A stretch of DNA of 64,000 nucleotides from Patiria pectinifera (Eukaryota > Echinodermata > Asteroidea > Valvatida > Asterinidae). Shown in pieces: positions 33,301 to 44,469 of this stretch. Position 1 is the first letter of the stretch; every line of letters begins with the position of its first letter. Location of the stretch: contig CM057147.1 in the NCBI GenBank assembly GCA_029964075.1, positions 14,653,513 to 14,717,512 of the forward strand, given 5' to 3'. Position numbers and translations under genes: made by a program. Under the pieces are notes generated by a model. It ran no database searches. It saw only the letters and a program-made list of their open reading frames with translations, and was not told the origin of the DNA.

Positions 33301-36300
33301 GATTATGATTTGGTAACGGAAGGACGGTAACGGAAGGACGAAAGGTTTACTCAATTATAGCATGAACAAAATGTGAATTTACACTAATTATACAAGTGAA
33401 ACAAATTGCTGAAATGTGTAACTGAATGTGAAATCAACAATATGCAGACCTGGCATAAATAATTATACCCAAGAAACTATTGAGATAAAGATAGAAGCCT
33501 GCTAATTAATGATAACAAAAGAAAAACGAAAACCACCCAAAACACATAATTCACGAACACAAGACAACTACAGAAATGGACTTCAAACCCATCACCTCAA
33601 TCCTAAAAAGTTTAAATACACAGTATTTGAACTCTTGAGTATATTGGTTACATGTTCACCAACAACTTTGAATAATAATACCGGTAGGTTCAGTGGTTTA
33701 CCTAAAGGGTGGGGGGGGGGACCAGCCTACATGTACATTTAAGGTAAAAACATCTACCGGTAAAACTGATCGCTTCAGTTAGGTGTTGCTTTTAATTGAA
33801 CTCTAAAATCATTGTTTGAAATCAAATTACAATGATTTAGAGTAGTAACAATTAATTTATAAACATCCAAACTGAAATTGTTAACTTGGGCATAATTTGT
33901 CAAAGATTGCACCTCACATGTCTTACACATGTAAATTGAATGAAAGTGCCCCAAAGTACCAGTACTTTCTGCCATCTCATTTTTGACTTAATTTGCTTCT
34001 GGAATGGCTTCACAGAATTTGTATCTTTCTCTATTGTCCATGAATGCTGATGGCAGCAACTTTATGATTTGATTTTCTGCAACAACTCCATACATGTACA
34101 AGTACTGGTACATCAGCATATATGTACATGTACATTGTACATGTTGTACATATGCCTGTGCCTTCCTTTGTAATAAACACCTTGCCCTGCTTATCCCGCT
34201 TTTGTGAAGGTGGGTCACATGAATGACCTTTCAATGCTCATTATACATGCATGTATTTGCAGTGATTTTCATTTTTCCAAACATTAGCGCAAATGTTGTA
34301 ACATTTGATAAAAATACGATTTGTCCTTCCGTTACCGTCCTTCCGTTACCAATTTGGTAACGGAAGGACGTGATTTAATTAATTGTAATTAAAAAACGAG
34401 AAGTACAGCAGTGTCAGTTATAATGTCATATTAAAGGCCTACCTAAACTTGCTTTGCACAATAACTTTCAATGCATTCATACTGCAAGTTTTAAAAATAA
34501 ATTAAAAATATGTATTTTTTCGGTAACGGAAGGACATTTTCGAAGGCTGAAATATTAGAAGTCACTGAAGCAAAGCAAATTACGCAAAATGTTAAAAACA
34601 AGTTTTAGTCGGTTTTTCAAGACCAATACTTTCTCATGACAGAAACTGATGGCATTAGTACATATTTTTGTGTGTGTATTGGTAGAATACTTTCATATCA
34701 CTATTAATCACATTTTAAGGATTAAAACAGGATTATTACATAATCCTATTTTTTTGGTACCGAAATGTATAAAAAATAAAATTCCGACTTCAAATCTTGA
34801 AAATATAGACTTTTAGCTTTCATTTGATGCCAAATTTGTTTAAGTCACATGTATTTGAATTTTTTGGTGTCATGTCCACTTTGGTGTGGAATTGCCCCTC
34901 ATGGAAAAATAGCATATAGCCTCAGTCCTGCAAATTCCCCCATTATTTCTTGAATATGGATTGTGGAGGGGTGACCACTGCCTGAATCCTGCAAAATCCT
35001 GCGGCAGTGACTGTCAATATGTTGAGGCTTGGCCAGTGACATCCTGGAGCAGTACGGAGGATTCAAGCATAATCCAGGCCTATATTTATGAAGGCTGAGC
35101 AAAAACAACACAAAGTCTGGCCCAAAACCTGGACAAAGTGCATCCTACAAAATCAGTAACGCACTTTTGCCATGTAACCTCAATCCTCCAAATTCCTCCA
35201 CTTTGGCAAAGAGGATTTTGAAGGATTCAGGGTGGTGAGGGTTAAACACAATGTTTTCCCCTACATGCAGAAATGTGTAACAGCCCTGGACAAGACCTGG
35301 CACCCGGAGCATTTCTTCTGCGCCCAGTGCGGCCAGCCGTTCGGCGACGGTGGATTCCACGAGAAGAACAACAAGGTGTACTGCAAGGAGGACTACTTTG
35401 ATATGTTTGCGCCCAAATGCGGTGGCTGCCACCGTGCAATCATGGAGAACTACATCACGGCTCTCAACGTGCAATGGCATCCCGAGTGCTTCGTTTGCGG
35501 GGTGAGTTAGTATTTCCCTCAAAGATTGCGTTCCTCTGGCTTTTAGCTGTGTTGTAGTACAGCCCATCACAAGTCCAATAAGATAAAGTTTATTGTTATG
35601 CCTCTGTCTTGAATACTGTATTTTCATTGGCTTAGAACGATCACGTGTTAAGTTTATAAAAAGTCATGGAACACTCCCCGTGGGATATCACGTACTCGAG
35701 GCAGGAGTGAGCTATAACTTTGTACGTACGGTGCGTATACGGTGTGAAACGCTTGTATCGTTGGTACCCACGCTATTTTCACCGTGTTTTCACATATGAG
35801 TGGAGCAGCAAACTAGCAGATGATCAGCTGTTCGAGCAGGCGACATGCATGTGAGTTGCCGTTTGACTGCCATGATTGTTGTGTTTTTACCGCTGTTTGT
35901 AAAATTGTGGCACCAGGTGCCACGATTTTACACGATGCTTTACACTGTCATTCACTAACAGTCCAGTAAGGTATTTCATGATAATTTTGGTTTTGTTTTT
36001 TGATGTTTGCAAATGTTGTATATTCCCTTTAAAATCTCTTGTGTTTCCAATCCATCTTTTGTCCAGGAGTGTCGCATGCCCTTTAACGGCGGAAGCTTCT
36101 TTGACCACGACGGCATCCCCTACTGCGAGATCCACTACCACGCCGTGCGGGGCTCACTGTGCGCCGGCTGCAGCAAGCCCATCACGGGCCGATGCATTAC
36201 GGCCATGGGGAAGAAATTCCACCCAGAGCATTTCATCTGCGCCTTCTGTCTGAAACAACTGAATAAAGGCACCTTCAAAGAGCAGAACGACAAGCCGTAC

Positions 36301-36333
36301 TGCCACGCCTGCTTCATCAAACTCTTCAGCTAG
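30356..36333 (+). CDS. PXN: Paxillin, C-terminal part: LD5 motif and four LIM domains (5' exons not seen)
   Basis: Focal adhesion scaffold linking integrin complexes to actin; its LIM domains target it to adhesions. Visible exons: 30356-30598, 32574-32747, 35271-35501 and 36067-36333 (stop TAG 36331-36333), all in phase 0 with GT-AG borders, giving 304 residues. Exon 1 shown here carries a Pro/Ala/Ser-rich linker, the LD5 motif [12 protein letters not shown] and the first Cys pair of LIM1 (CAAC). Later exons complete LIM1 ([11 protein letters not shown]), LIM2 ([13 protein letters not shown]), LIM3 ([11 protein letters not shown]) and LIM4, ending [10 protein letters not shown]. The order, spacing and very close match to vertebrate paxillin favour it over other LIM proteins, though HIC5 or leupaxin relatives share the layout. 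LD1-LD4 exons are not found between 21.4 and 30.3 kb, so the true start is unknown. Confidence 0.92.
30646..31237 (-). mobile_element. Composite ATTGG/CACGTG plus palindrome element, copy B
   Basis: Inverted relative to copy A: the palindrome is at 30646-30802 (cap GAGCCGGAGGCG) and the body at 30803-31237, ending at the inverse of ATTCATAAATACCTA. It lies in a paxillin intron, starting 48 bp after the exon donor. The body keeps CCTATTGGTCGAG and CACGTG in minus orientation. Confidence 0.88.
31505..31885. repeat. Tandem duplication, 192-bp unit, two copies (paxillin intron)
   Basis: Two nearly identical copies sharing AAATTGTCCTATACGTTTAA and AAACCGTAGAAGCTC. Only a few substitutions separate them, so the duplication is recent. 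Confidence 0.9.
32782..35241 (+). mobile_element. piggyBac-like MITE, copy 3, interrupted by a 2-kb insertion
   Basis: TTAA at 32778-32781 and 35242-35245 flank CCCTAACTCCCTAGG...GGTGAGGG. Removing the insertion (32849-34897 plus one 4-bp duplication) leaves about 407 bp collinear with the copy at 23540. The right end is 29 bp from the paxillin exon at 35271, so this MITE supplies sequence where the branch point is expected. Confidence 0.9.
32849..34897. mobile_element. TIR element with GGGCAATTCCAC ends and repeated GGTAACGGAAGGACG
   Basis: 2049 bp with 12-bp TIRs GGGCAATTCCAC and GTGGAATTGCCC, and a 4-bp target duplication CTCA (32845-32848, 34898-34901). It is inserted into the MITE starting at 32782. 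GGTAACGGAAGGACG occurs on the + strand at 32861, 33040, 33312, 33326, 34356 and 34522 (last base changed), and inverted at 34322 (one change) and 34336. There is no long ORF. The 4-bp duplication fits Sola- or Chapaev-like transposases, which is inference only. Confidence 0.88.
35620..35720 (+). repeat. Fragment resembling the ATTGG/CACGTG element head
   Basis: TTTTCATTGGCTTAGAACGA is followed by TCACGTG, matching the spacing in the heads at 16930 and 24770. No hairpin follows. It lies in the last paxillin intron. Confidence 0.4.
35911..36032 (+). repeat. Partial copy of the TTAA element at 28213
   Basis: CACCAGGTGCC through TGTATATTCCCTTTAA matches 28611-28732. It ends 35 bp before the last paxillin exon (36067). 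Confidence 0.8.
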
Positions 36334-36551
36334 GTTCTTGGGATGGGAGTCGGGAGGTCGACAGTGACAAATCCACAGTTAAAATGAGGGCCAAGTTGCC
36401 AGTGTTGTAGGCGAGACCATTCAAAGACTGGACACGAGACCAATTGTAGAGCAAGCACAAGACCAGCCACAAGTAACAGGGCACGAACAATGACAAAGGA
36501 ATGCCTTTGTTGCATTTCATTTGAATAGTTTGTGACTTGAATTGAGACTGG

Positions 36552-37012
36552 AAGTCTTGTGTTGGTCGTGTGTTGGTCTTGTGTTGGTCTTGTGTTGGTC
36601 TTGTGATGGTCTTGTGATGGTCTTGTGTTGGTCTTGTGTTGGTCTTGTGATGGTCTTGTGTTGGTCTTGTGATGGTCTTTTGTTGGTCTTGTGTTGGTCT
36701 TGTGTTGGTCTTGTGATGGTCTTGTGATGGTCTTGTGATGGTCTTGTGTTGGTCTTGTGTTGGTCTTGTGTTGGTCTTGAGTTAGTCTTGTGTTGGTCTT
36801 GTGATGGTCTTGGGTTGGTCTTGTGTTGGTCTTGTGATGGTCTTGTGATGGTCTTGTGATGGTTTTGTGTTGGTCTTGTGTTGGTCTTGTGACGGTCTTG
36901 AGTTAGTCTTGTGTTGGTCTTGTGATGGTCTTGTGTTGGTCTTGTGTTGGTCTTGTGTTGCTCTTGTGTTGGTCTTGTGTTGGTCTTGTGATTGTCTTCT
37001 GTTGGTCTCGAC
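36552..37012. repeat. Minisatellite, 11-bp unit CTTGTGTTGGT or CTTGTGATGGT, about 42 copies
   Basis: It starts about 220 bp after the paxillin stop codon, probably in the 3' UTR. Units mix two main types (GTTGG and GATGG) with rare variants. A longer pattern repeats at 121 bp (11 units): the rare GAGTTAGT unit recurs at 36779 and 36900. Because 11 is not a multiple of 3, several frames stay open on both strands, so the ORFs here are not genes. Confidence 0.95.
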
Positions 37013-37815
37013 TTCAACACTGCAAGTTACACCAGGCAATTTTCACAGGCAACCAAACACTTCAAGCTAAAGAAAGCCTTAGGAAGAACAAAGTACATTT
37101 TCCCAACAATTTATGGAAGTCCCTCAGAACATTACAGGGAAGCAAAATTTGCCTTTCGTCTTCTTCTTGAAGATTGCCTTGAACACGTTGCCTGCTAATT
37201 GCCTTGTGAGACACCGCCCTTATTAAAGAATGATAGGAATCTATTTCTACTTAAAATTTAGGATGAGAGTTTTTTTCTTACATAGACCTCTGTAAGCCAC
37301 AAAGTTGTAAGCACCCATCGGAGTACATGGTCACACTGTCATGGGACGACGCGGTTACGGCCACTTCATAGAGGAGGGAGATAGGCGTAATGAGCCTTTT
37401 TTTTATTGAGGGAGGTTTTTTATACAATGTTCTTGGAGGAACTTTCTGTAAGATAATCATTTTACTGAATGTGTTTCACTACCGTGAAAAAAATGCAGTG
37501 CATAAGTCAGTCTACATGCATTTTGCAAGTTGCACCTGAAATTTCTGCTGCAGTACTGTCTATTAAATGCTATGTGTATATACACTGAATATTGAGCAGT
37601 CACTTGCACCAAAGTACAAGGCACCGCTTTAATCATAATTTTTTTTTTCATAGAAATGTCCTTATATATTTGCAAGTTTATGAAACTAATCAGTCAAAGT
37701 TTGTGGGTTTCGAACTTCCATGTACTTTTTTTAACAAACGAATCGAATATGTACTTCTCCTCGTAATAGGCTGTACATTTTCAAATAATTTAGCATTTGA
37801 TTATTCCAACTTGGA

Positions 37816-38216
37816 TAGCGGTGTGCATCGGAACCGGGTTCCCGAGTTCCCGATCGCTGATGTCAGGAACCGGTTCCAGATTATGGGATCGGGTAACCGT
37901 AACCAACTTTACAAATTACTAAGTAACTTCTCGCACAATGAAAAAGAAAGGTTTTGAATGCCATTTGTGGGGAATTGTTCAAAACGACAACCAGGCTACA
38001 TAGAAAACCAAAACAGATTTCATATTTTTGTGTATTTAGCCGTGCGAAGGACGACACTCGCAAAAGATGCAGTTTACACTGTAAAGCTATAAAGCCCTTC
38101 AGACAAGTTCCGGGATTGGAATTTTGGGGTTGGGTTTCTTTTACGGGTGCCCGGTACCCGTGTTTTACTTCAATAGGGTACCCGGTTCCCATACTACCTG
38201 TAAATGCACACCACTA
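37816..38216. mobile_element. hAT-type non-autonomous element with 8-bp target duplication
   Basis: TIRs TAGCGGTGTGCAT (37816-37828) and ATGCACACCACTA (38204-38216). The flanks AACTTGGA (37808-37815) and AACTTAGA (38217-38224) form an 8-bp duplication with one difference. The interior has inverted CCGGTTCC and GGTACCC words. There is no transposase frame. TIR sequence and duplication length fit hAT. Confidence 0.88.
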
Positions 38217-38458
38217 AACTTAGACTTGATCAAGTAATCTGATTTCAAAATGCGCTGATCAAGTAAAACATGCCCCAGCCTAAACTGGCCACTGATCGGG
38301 ATTAGCGCGCACCTGCGCTTGTCGAAAATCAACGAAGGCTTACTAAAATAATATACAGAACAAGTAGCCGTGGCTGTTACTTGACCAGTTTCAAAGGAGA
38401 AACTTGAACTGACAGGCCTCATGGAAGCTCTCAAATCACGTGCGATAATGGCTTTCAA

Positions 38459-38650
38459 TCAGAGTTGTAACGAGTCACTGATTTTTGTGACTCGAGTCGA
38501 GTCGAGTCATTTTAAAGAAGTGACTCGAGTCGAGTCGAGTCATTTTAAAGAAGTGACTCGAGTCGAGTCGAGTCATTAGGTCAAAAGGTCGAGTCGAGTC
38601 AAGTGGAGTCAAATATTTAGCTCGAGTCAATTCGAGTCACGATTATTCAA
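38459..38650. repeat. GACTCGAGTCGAGTC-type repeat, copy 1
   Basis: It starts CAGAGTTGTAACGAGTCACTG and continues with tandem 33-bp units full of CGAGT words (38487-38578). The same opening occurs at 54845. It is non-coding. Confidence 0.75.
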
Positions 38651-38654
38651 AACA

Positions 38655-39765
38655 TGATTCAGCAACTTTTGATTTGAAATGGAGATCCAGAATGTTGTTT
38701 AGCCTCGAATACACAGCATTCACTGAGAAACTTCATCAGAGTTGAGTCATTTACCCTTAGATTTTGAGCACGTTTGTTGCTTCAAACGAACGAAATGCAC
38801 AAATTGCAAATGATGGACTGTACCTTTAAAAGGAGAAACTTGAACTGATAGACCTATTCCTTATGGAAGCTCTCAAACCATATGCGATAATGGCTTCCGA
38901 TAAAAGTGTGACATTTGACAAACATTAAAAACCACACAACATGTACGTTTTTCATCATCTCCTCGAGACTGCTCTCATTTTAAAAAATATTTGAATCGAA
39001 AAAAAAACATACTATCCAGATATTCAGTTAATTATCAAATGTTCAGTATATTCCGTGCAGCCCTATACCATCAAACTAATTACAGTGATCATAAATGAAT
39101 TTAAAAATTTGTAACATACATTGTAAAGCAATTGGAAAAGTGGTGGTGTCGGTGTAATAATGAATTTATGGGGTTTTGACTTATTATGGGGTTTTGACTT
39201 GCAATGCCGAAGCAGTGCTACCAAAAGGAATTTTTTTCCAAAGTTTTTTTATTGACTTCTTTTAGGGAAACCATTTTAAGGGTAGAAGGTGGTTCAGGAC
39301 TTGAGCTGAATTTTTTTTCCAATGTCCTCAAAACGTGGCTTCCCAAAAGTAGTGGTTTCATTAATATTGTATAGATAACTTGAATTTTATAATGTACAAC
39401 TTTTACGTGCAACATATGACATTAGGTCCTTACTAAAAAAAAAAATCATAAAATTGTACTCAAAACATTTTACTAACATTTTCCTTTTTTTGTCTCATTC
39501 TACTAATGGTACGCGATTTCCATGGTTTAAACGTAATCATGCAATGATTTTATTAATCGTTTTAATTAACTACATCAAGTTCATTCTTAGCCCATTAAAT
39601 ATAAAAAAAAAAATATTTTTGTATAATTATGTAAGTATGCGTTGTATTTAAGATTTCTGTTAATTGCTCATAAAAGTGCCTTTCAAATTTTCGTCACTTG
39701 TTGTGCACTTGCGTGTATAATTATATATGTTTGTTGTATAAAGTGTTTACCAAGAATTAGTCTGT
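38655..39765. other. Intergenic AT-rich DNA
   Basis: Many A and T runs, no recognised gene or element. GGGGTTTTGACTTA is repeated in tandem near 39170-39195. Confidence 0.5.
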
Positions 39766-39771
39766 TGCTGT

Positions 39772-39905
39772 ACTCTGCAAAAACTGTGGTGTTAATTTAA
39801 CACCATTCTGTATCTATATAGGACAACACCAGTAAAATTTAACACCAGACGGTCATATGTAGATACCAATGGTGTAAATTTAACACTGCAGTTTTTGCAG
39901 TGTAG
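39772..39905. mobile_element. Short MITE with CTGCAAAAACTG ends
   Basis: TIRs TACTCTGCAAAAACTG and CAGTTTTTGCAGTGTA, with inverted GGTGTTAA/TTAACACC blocks inside. It is about 130 bp with TA at both outer ends. This type of small foldback MITE is very common in marine animals. Confidence 0.8.
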
Positions 39906-39909
39906 GTTC

Positions 39910-41180
39910 ATGCACATGACAGAATAGCACAGGATTCCTGCAGTTTGCCAAATATTTTTAGTTAATTTTTTTTCTGGCACCTAGAAACTAAAAAGTATAA
40001 AGAATCAATATAATACACTTTAAATCATTAACCCTCCTTTGCAAACATACATTCTGTGCCAAGTAGTCCTTTCAGTCAAAACCAATCAAGCGACTGTTTT
40101 CAACAGTTTAAAATTCCCAGCCTACGTAAAGCAAGATTGGCTGGCCGTGGCTGTTTATAACTCGATACAGCTTTGATTTGGTTGTGGGTTATTGATAAGC
40201 CAGCTGTGCCCACAACTGGCCTGCTTGTTCTGTTCATGGTCTGTTGACTGACTTTGACTAGTCACGGTGCTTGCTTGAGTATGATCTGACTGTTGGTGAC
40301 TAGCCTGTGTTAAAAGTATAGCAGGGGAAGTGGATGAAAATGTTTGACTGTCTGTGACTGGTTAAATAGCAGGAGGGTTAATGAGTTTTATAGATCCACA
40401 ACGTCTGTCTTGCATTCATAATAGTTCTTATGTTAACCTGTTTTAGGAAAAAGTTCAGAAAAGCAGTCCAGGAAAAAAAAAAAGCAAAGGCAAGCACAAA
40501 TGTTCTGGTCTTTTGTTTTTAAGGATCTTAGTTTAGAGAAATATGGAATGCCTTTTTGTGAAGTTGTTTTCTGTCAATATATTTTGTGTGGAAAATATGT
40601 ATTTTTTTGTATACTATGTTTACTGCTGGTTTGGAAAGTTTTTTTGGTTGAAGGCATATATGTTAACTAAATATGTAAGGTATCAAGTAGCATTGCCATG
40701 TATTACTCATATTCTCCCATGCACTTCTGGCGCATAACTTTTGCCGAGCACATCTGTTTTGGGTGTTTGTTTTTTTCAGGAGAATGTAAAATGTTTAGCT
40801 GTAATATCCTCGTCATTATGTCAAGCTGAAAATTATGAATTTTTTTCACTCTGTGATCTCATTTTTTTTTCTTCACATATTGAATTCCTTGTTTAGCCTG
40901 CACTTACTTTATTTTGCTTTGGAAAATTATTGAAAATATTCACTGTCACGTATAAGTGGGTATCGTAAAGACTTCCAAATTGTATAACATGTGCATCTCC
41001 TCTTTTTTTTTAGAACCTATACTATTTTAGGTTTTATTGGAAGACGGAAAAATTAAAGCTTTTTTTATATAACACTATGGTCGATATTACAGCTTTCAAA
41101 CATGTCTTGTACTGTAGTACTACATACTATTTTGAATTCACACAATCTTAGAAGTATTGTAACAATATAAGGTTGTCCTG
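39910..41180. other. Intergenic AT-rich DNA between paxillin and ACSF2
   Basis: No ORF with domain content, no SINE and no TIR element is recognised. Part of it could be a long paxillin 3' UTR, but I see nothing that shows this. Confidence 0.45.
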
Positions 41181-41325
41181 AATAAAAAAATGCATTTTGA
41201 AAAGAAACGAAAACTGTAATTTCTGAATGAGATTTGTGTGTTCATTTTAGAAATTGAATATTTTCCTCATGAAAATTAAGTCAGATTGTATTCGTAACCA
41301 TTTTAAACAAATAAAATAGATTACA
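41180..41325. repeat. Dispersed repeat shared with 55984-56125
   Basis: AATGCATTTTGA, ACTGTAATTTCTGAATGAGA and TTCATTTTAGAAATTGAATA recur in order near 55996-56065. One copy lies downstream of paxillin and one downstream of ACSF2. Confidence 0.75.
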
Positions 41326-41394
41326 GCAGACATTTCAGTCAACCTTTCAGTATCATTTCTAAGAACAATATATTTCAACCTTCTTTCCATGCAT

Positions 41395-42425
41395 TTTACC
41401 CCCCCCCCCGGCTTTCAAGCCAGACAGGGGGATATTGAGACAGGGGGACATTGTGATCGCGTATTCCGTCTGTGTGTCAGATTGTGAGTGTGTTCTAGTT
41501 CTCTGTCTAGGTCTGTGGAGAGAAGGTTGATTGTCAAAAAAATCCTTTCCAATATGGATATTTACGAGGGCTCTGTAGAGCTCAGCTCAGTATTACTAAT
41601 GACTCTGAGGTCTCTGGAGAGCTCAGCTCAGTATGACTCTAACATATGTTAGTCCGGTGTCTTACCCAATCGCTTCATTCATCCCCAAACTCCCCATTCA
41701 AATGAGAACTGGTTCCTGCCGGGAGGACAATCAAGGCTGTCACGGAAAATTGTTTCTACTTACTGCCTGTACATATGTACATGTATACAAACTGCCAGGA
41801 TGGCAGGGGATCACCCAAGTTTTACTTGCAGTATTTTTTTTTTTACTTATATCTACCTGATAAAAATTACCAGTGAATCAGTGGGAACAAATGGTTACAA
41901 CAGCAACTTTTACTGTTGTTTTTGTTCAACCAACCAATGTGTCAACAAAAAAGTTTGGTATGAAAAAGTAAACATTCATCGGTACTACTCCCGTCTTCAA
42001 AGAATACAAAACATGTTTTGTTATAATGTTCTACCCACAACATACACATTTTAAACATAAAAGCGCCAAGGCTATGTGAAAATGAACTTACAAGTACACT
42101 GAATCATTTCAATTATTTCATAACAAAAACCGCAGTATTCCATGGGCTGTTATGTTTCATCCCTCCCTGATTTTCAAGTTTTTTTGTTACGTAACTACTG
42201 ACAAGATTTTTTTTTTTCACTGACAGGCTCGGGCGCGGCCTTTCTAGTTTGTATATACCCCACCGCGCATTTTTTGGCATGAAAACTTTGTGGCCACGTG
42301 GCTATAAAACAACAATCACAAAGAGCGGGAAAATGTCAAGGGCAGGTTCGATTAATCCATGACCACATGCCACAGCTCGAAGACAAAATGAAAATTCCGC
42401 GTTCACGTCACGGACAGTTTTTGCC
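41395..42425. other. Upstream flank of the ACSF2 satellite; possible promoter-like words
   Basis: It has a C run at 41399, a duplicated GAGAGCTCAGCTCAGTAT word near 41575-41635, and at 42294-42309 GCCACGTGGCTATAAAAC (an E box next to a TATAAAA). Whether the last is a promoter is unknown; it is about 2.2 kb from the ACSF2 start codon. Confidence 0.35.
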
Positions 42426-42451
42426 AGAGAAGGGGACGGTGTTTCAAACTC

Positions 42452-44275
42452 CCGCTCCGATCGCTCCGGCGGGATCCCTCAGAAACGATAGTCCTGCTGG
42501 ACAAAATATCACCAAAATTCAGTGACGCATTCAATTGAATTTTGGCCAGATTATTAATCATTACAAATAGACAAAAAAGACAGAAGATTTAGACAAAATA
42601 TTGTTTTTCTCTTCCTCAACAGTGTCTTGTACAAAACCGGAGAAAACTTGGCGATAGGCTGCAGCTGCAGTCCAAACAGATCAACAGTGCCTCACTTTTG
42701 CACAGAAACGATAGTCCTGGTCGACGAAATATCTCCAAAATTCAGTGAGGCTTTAAATTGAATTCTGGCCAGATTATTAATCATTAAAAATTGACAAAAA
42801 AAGACAGAATATTTAGACAAAATATTGTTTTTCTCTTTCTCAACTGTGTCTTGGGCAAAACCGGAGAAAAACTAGGCGATAGGCTGCAGCTGCAGTCCAA
42901 ACAGATCATTTGCCTCACTTTTGCAAGGAAACGATAGTCCTGGTCTTCAAAATATCTCCAAAATTCAGTGATGCATTCAATTAAAATCTTGCCAGATTAT
43001 AAATCATTAAAAATAGACAAAAAACACAGAAGATTTAGACAAAATATTGTTTTTCTCTTCCTCAACAGTGTCTTGTGGAAAAAAAACGGAGAAAAAAACA
43101 GGCGATAGGCTGCAGTTGCAGTCCAAACAGATAGTTGGCCTCACTTTTCCACAGAAACGATAGTCCTGGACGACAAAAAATCTCTAAACGATAGTCCTGG
43201 TCGACAAAATATCTCCAAAATTCAGTGACGCATTCAATTGAATTCTGGCCAGATTATTAATCATTAAAAATAGACAAAAAAGACAGAAGATTTAGACAAA
43301 ATATTGTTTTTCTCTTCCTCAACAGTGTCTTGTGCAAAACCGGAGAAAAAACTAGGCGATAGGCTGCAGTTGCAGTCCAAACAGATCATTTGCCTCACTT
43401 TTGCACAGAAACGATACTAGTCCTGGAGGACAAAATATCTCCAAAATTCGGTGACGCATTCAATTCAATTTCGGACAGATTATTAATCATTAAAAATAGA
43501 CAAAAAACACAGAATATTTAGACAAAATATTGTTTTTCTCTTCCTCAACAGTGTCTTGTGCAAAAACGGAGAAAAATTGGGTGATAGGCTGCAGTTGCAG
43601 TCCAAACAGATCATTTGCCTCACTTTTGCACAGAAACGATAGTCCTGGACGACAAAATATCTCCAAAATTCAGTGACGCATTCAATTGAATTTTGGCCAG
43701 ATTATTAATCATTCAAAATAGACAAAAAAGACAGAAGATTTAGACAAAATATTGTTTTTCTCTTCCTCAACAGTGTCTTGTGCAAAACCCGACAAAATAC
43801 TAGGCGATAGGCTGCAGTTGCAGTCCAAACAGATCATTTGCCTCACTTTTGCACAGAAACGATAGTCCTGGACGACAAAATATCTCTTAAATTCAGTGAC
43901 GCATTCAATTGAATTTTGGCCAGATTATTAATCATCAAAAATAGACAAAAAAGTCGGAAGATTTAGACAAAATATTGTTTTTCTCTTCCTCAACAGTGTC
44001 TTGTGCAAAACCGGAGAAAAATTTGGGGATAGGCTGCAGTTGCAGTCCAAACAGATCATTTGCCTCACTTATGCACAGAAACGATAGTCCTGCTCGACAA
44101 AATATCTCCAAAATTCAGTGACGCATTAAATTGAATTCTGGCCAGATTATTAGTCATTAAAAGTAGACAAAAAGACAGAAGATTTAGACAAAATATTGGG
44201 TTTTTTTTCTCTTCCTCAACAAGTCAACAGTGTCTTGTGCAAACTCCTCGCTCCGATCGATCCGGCGGTCCCTCA
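42452..44275. repeat. Satellite array, about 224-bp unit, roughly eight copies, upstream of ACSF2
   Basis: The marker GCGATAGGCTGCAG (or variant) lies at about 42651, 42876, 43102, 43356, 43581, 43804 and 44027. Each unit has AAACGATAGTCCTGG, ATTCAGTGACGCATTCAATT and ATATTGTTTTTCTCTTCC. One unit is longer because AAACGATAGTCCTGG is duplicated at about 43155-43200. Both ends carry a shared border, GCTCCGATCGCTCCGGCGG at the left (42452) and a close match at the right (44251). Confidence 0.95.
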
Positions 44276-44469
44276 CTAGTTTATCTTTGAACTTTGGTAA
44301 CTGACAGTGGAGACTCGAATCCAGACTACAACAACTTCAAGTACACACACACAAGTTCTATGACAAGTGCATGCAGTTTGGGTGCACTTGAATTTACTGT
44401 CATGAATGTGTGCAAACATAGAGTAGCGGTTGCATCTGATTTGATTTGGTGTTTCAAAAACACGCAAAA

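Noticed and set aside
36517..37039. Long repetitive open frames on both strands (up to 167 codons)
   Set aside because: They come from an 11-bp minisatellite whose period is not a multiple of 3, so stops are absent in several frames. No gene is supported.
42452..44275. CRISPR-like array
   Set aside because: The units are about 224 bp and homologous throughout with no unique spacers, and the genome is eukaryotic. It is a satellite. The same applies to 1-1880, 6165-6587 and 56150-57060.
44446..44469. Earlier ACSF2 start
   Set aside because: The frame is open upstream but has no ATG before 44470; earlier starts would need a non-ATG codon.
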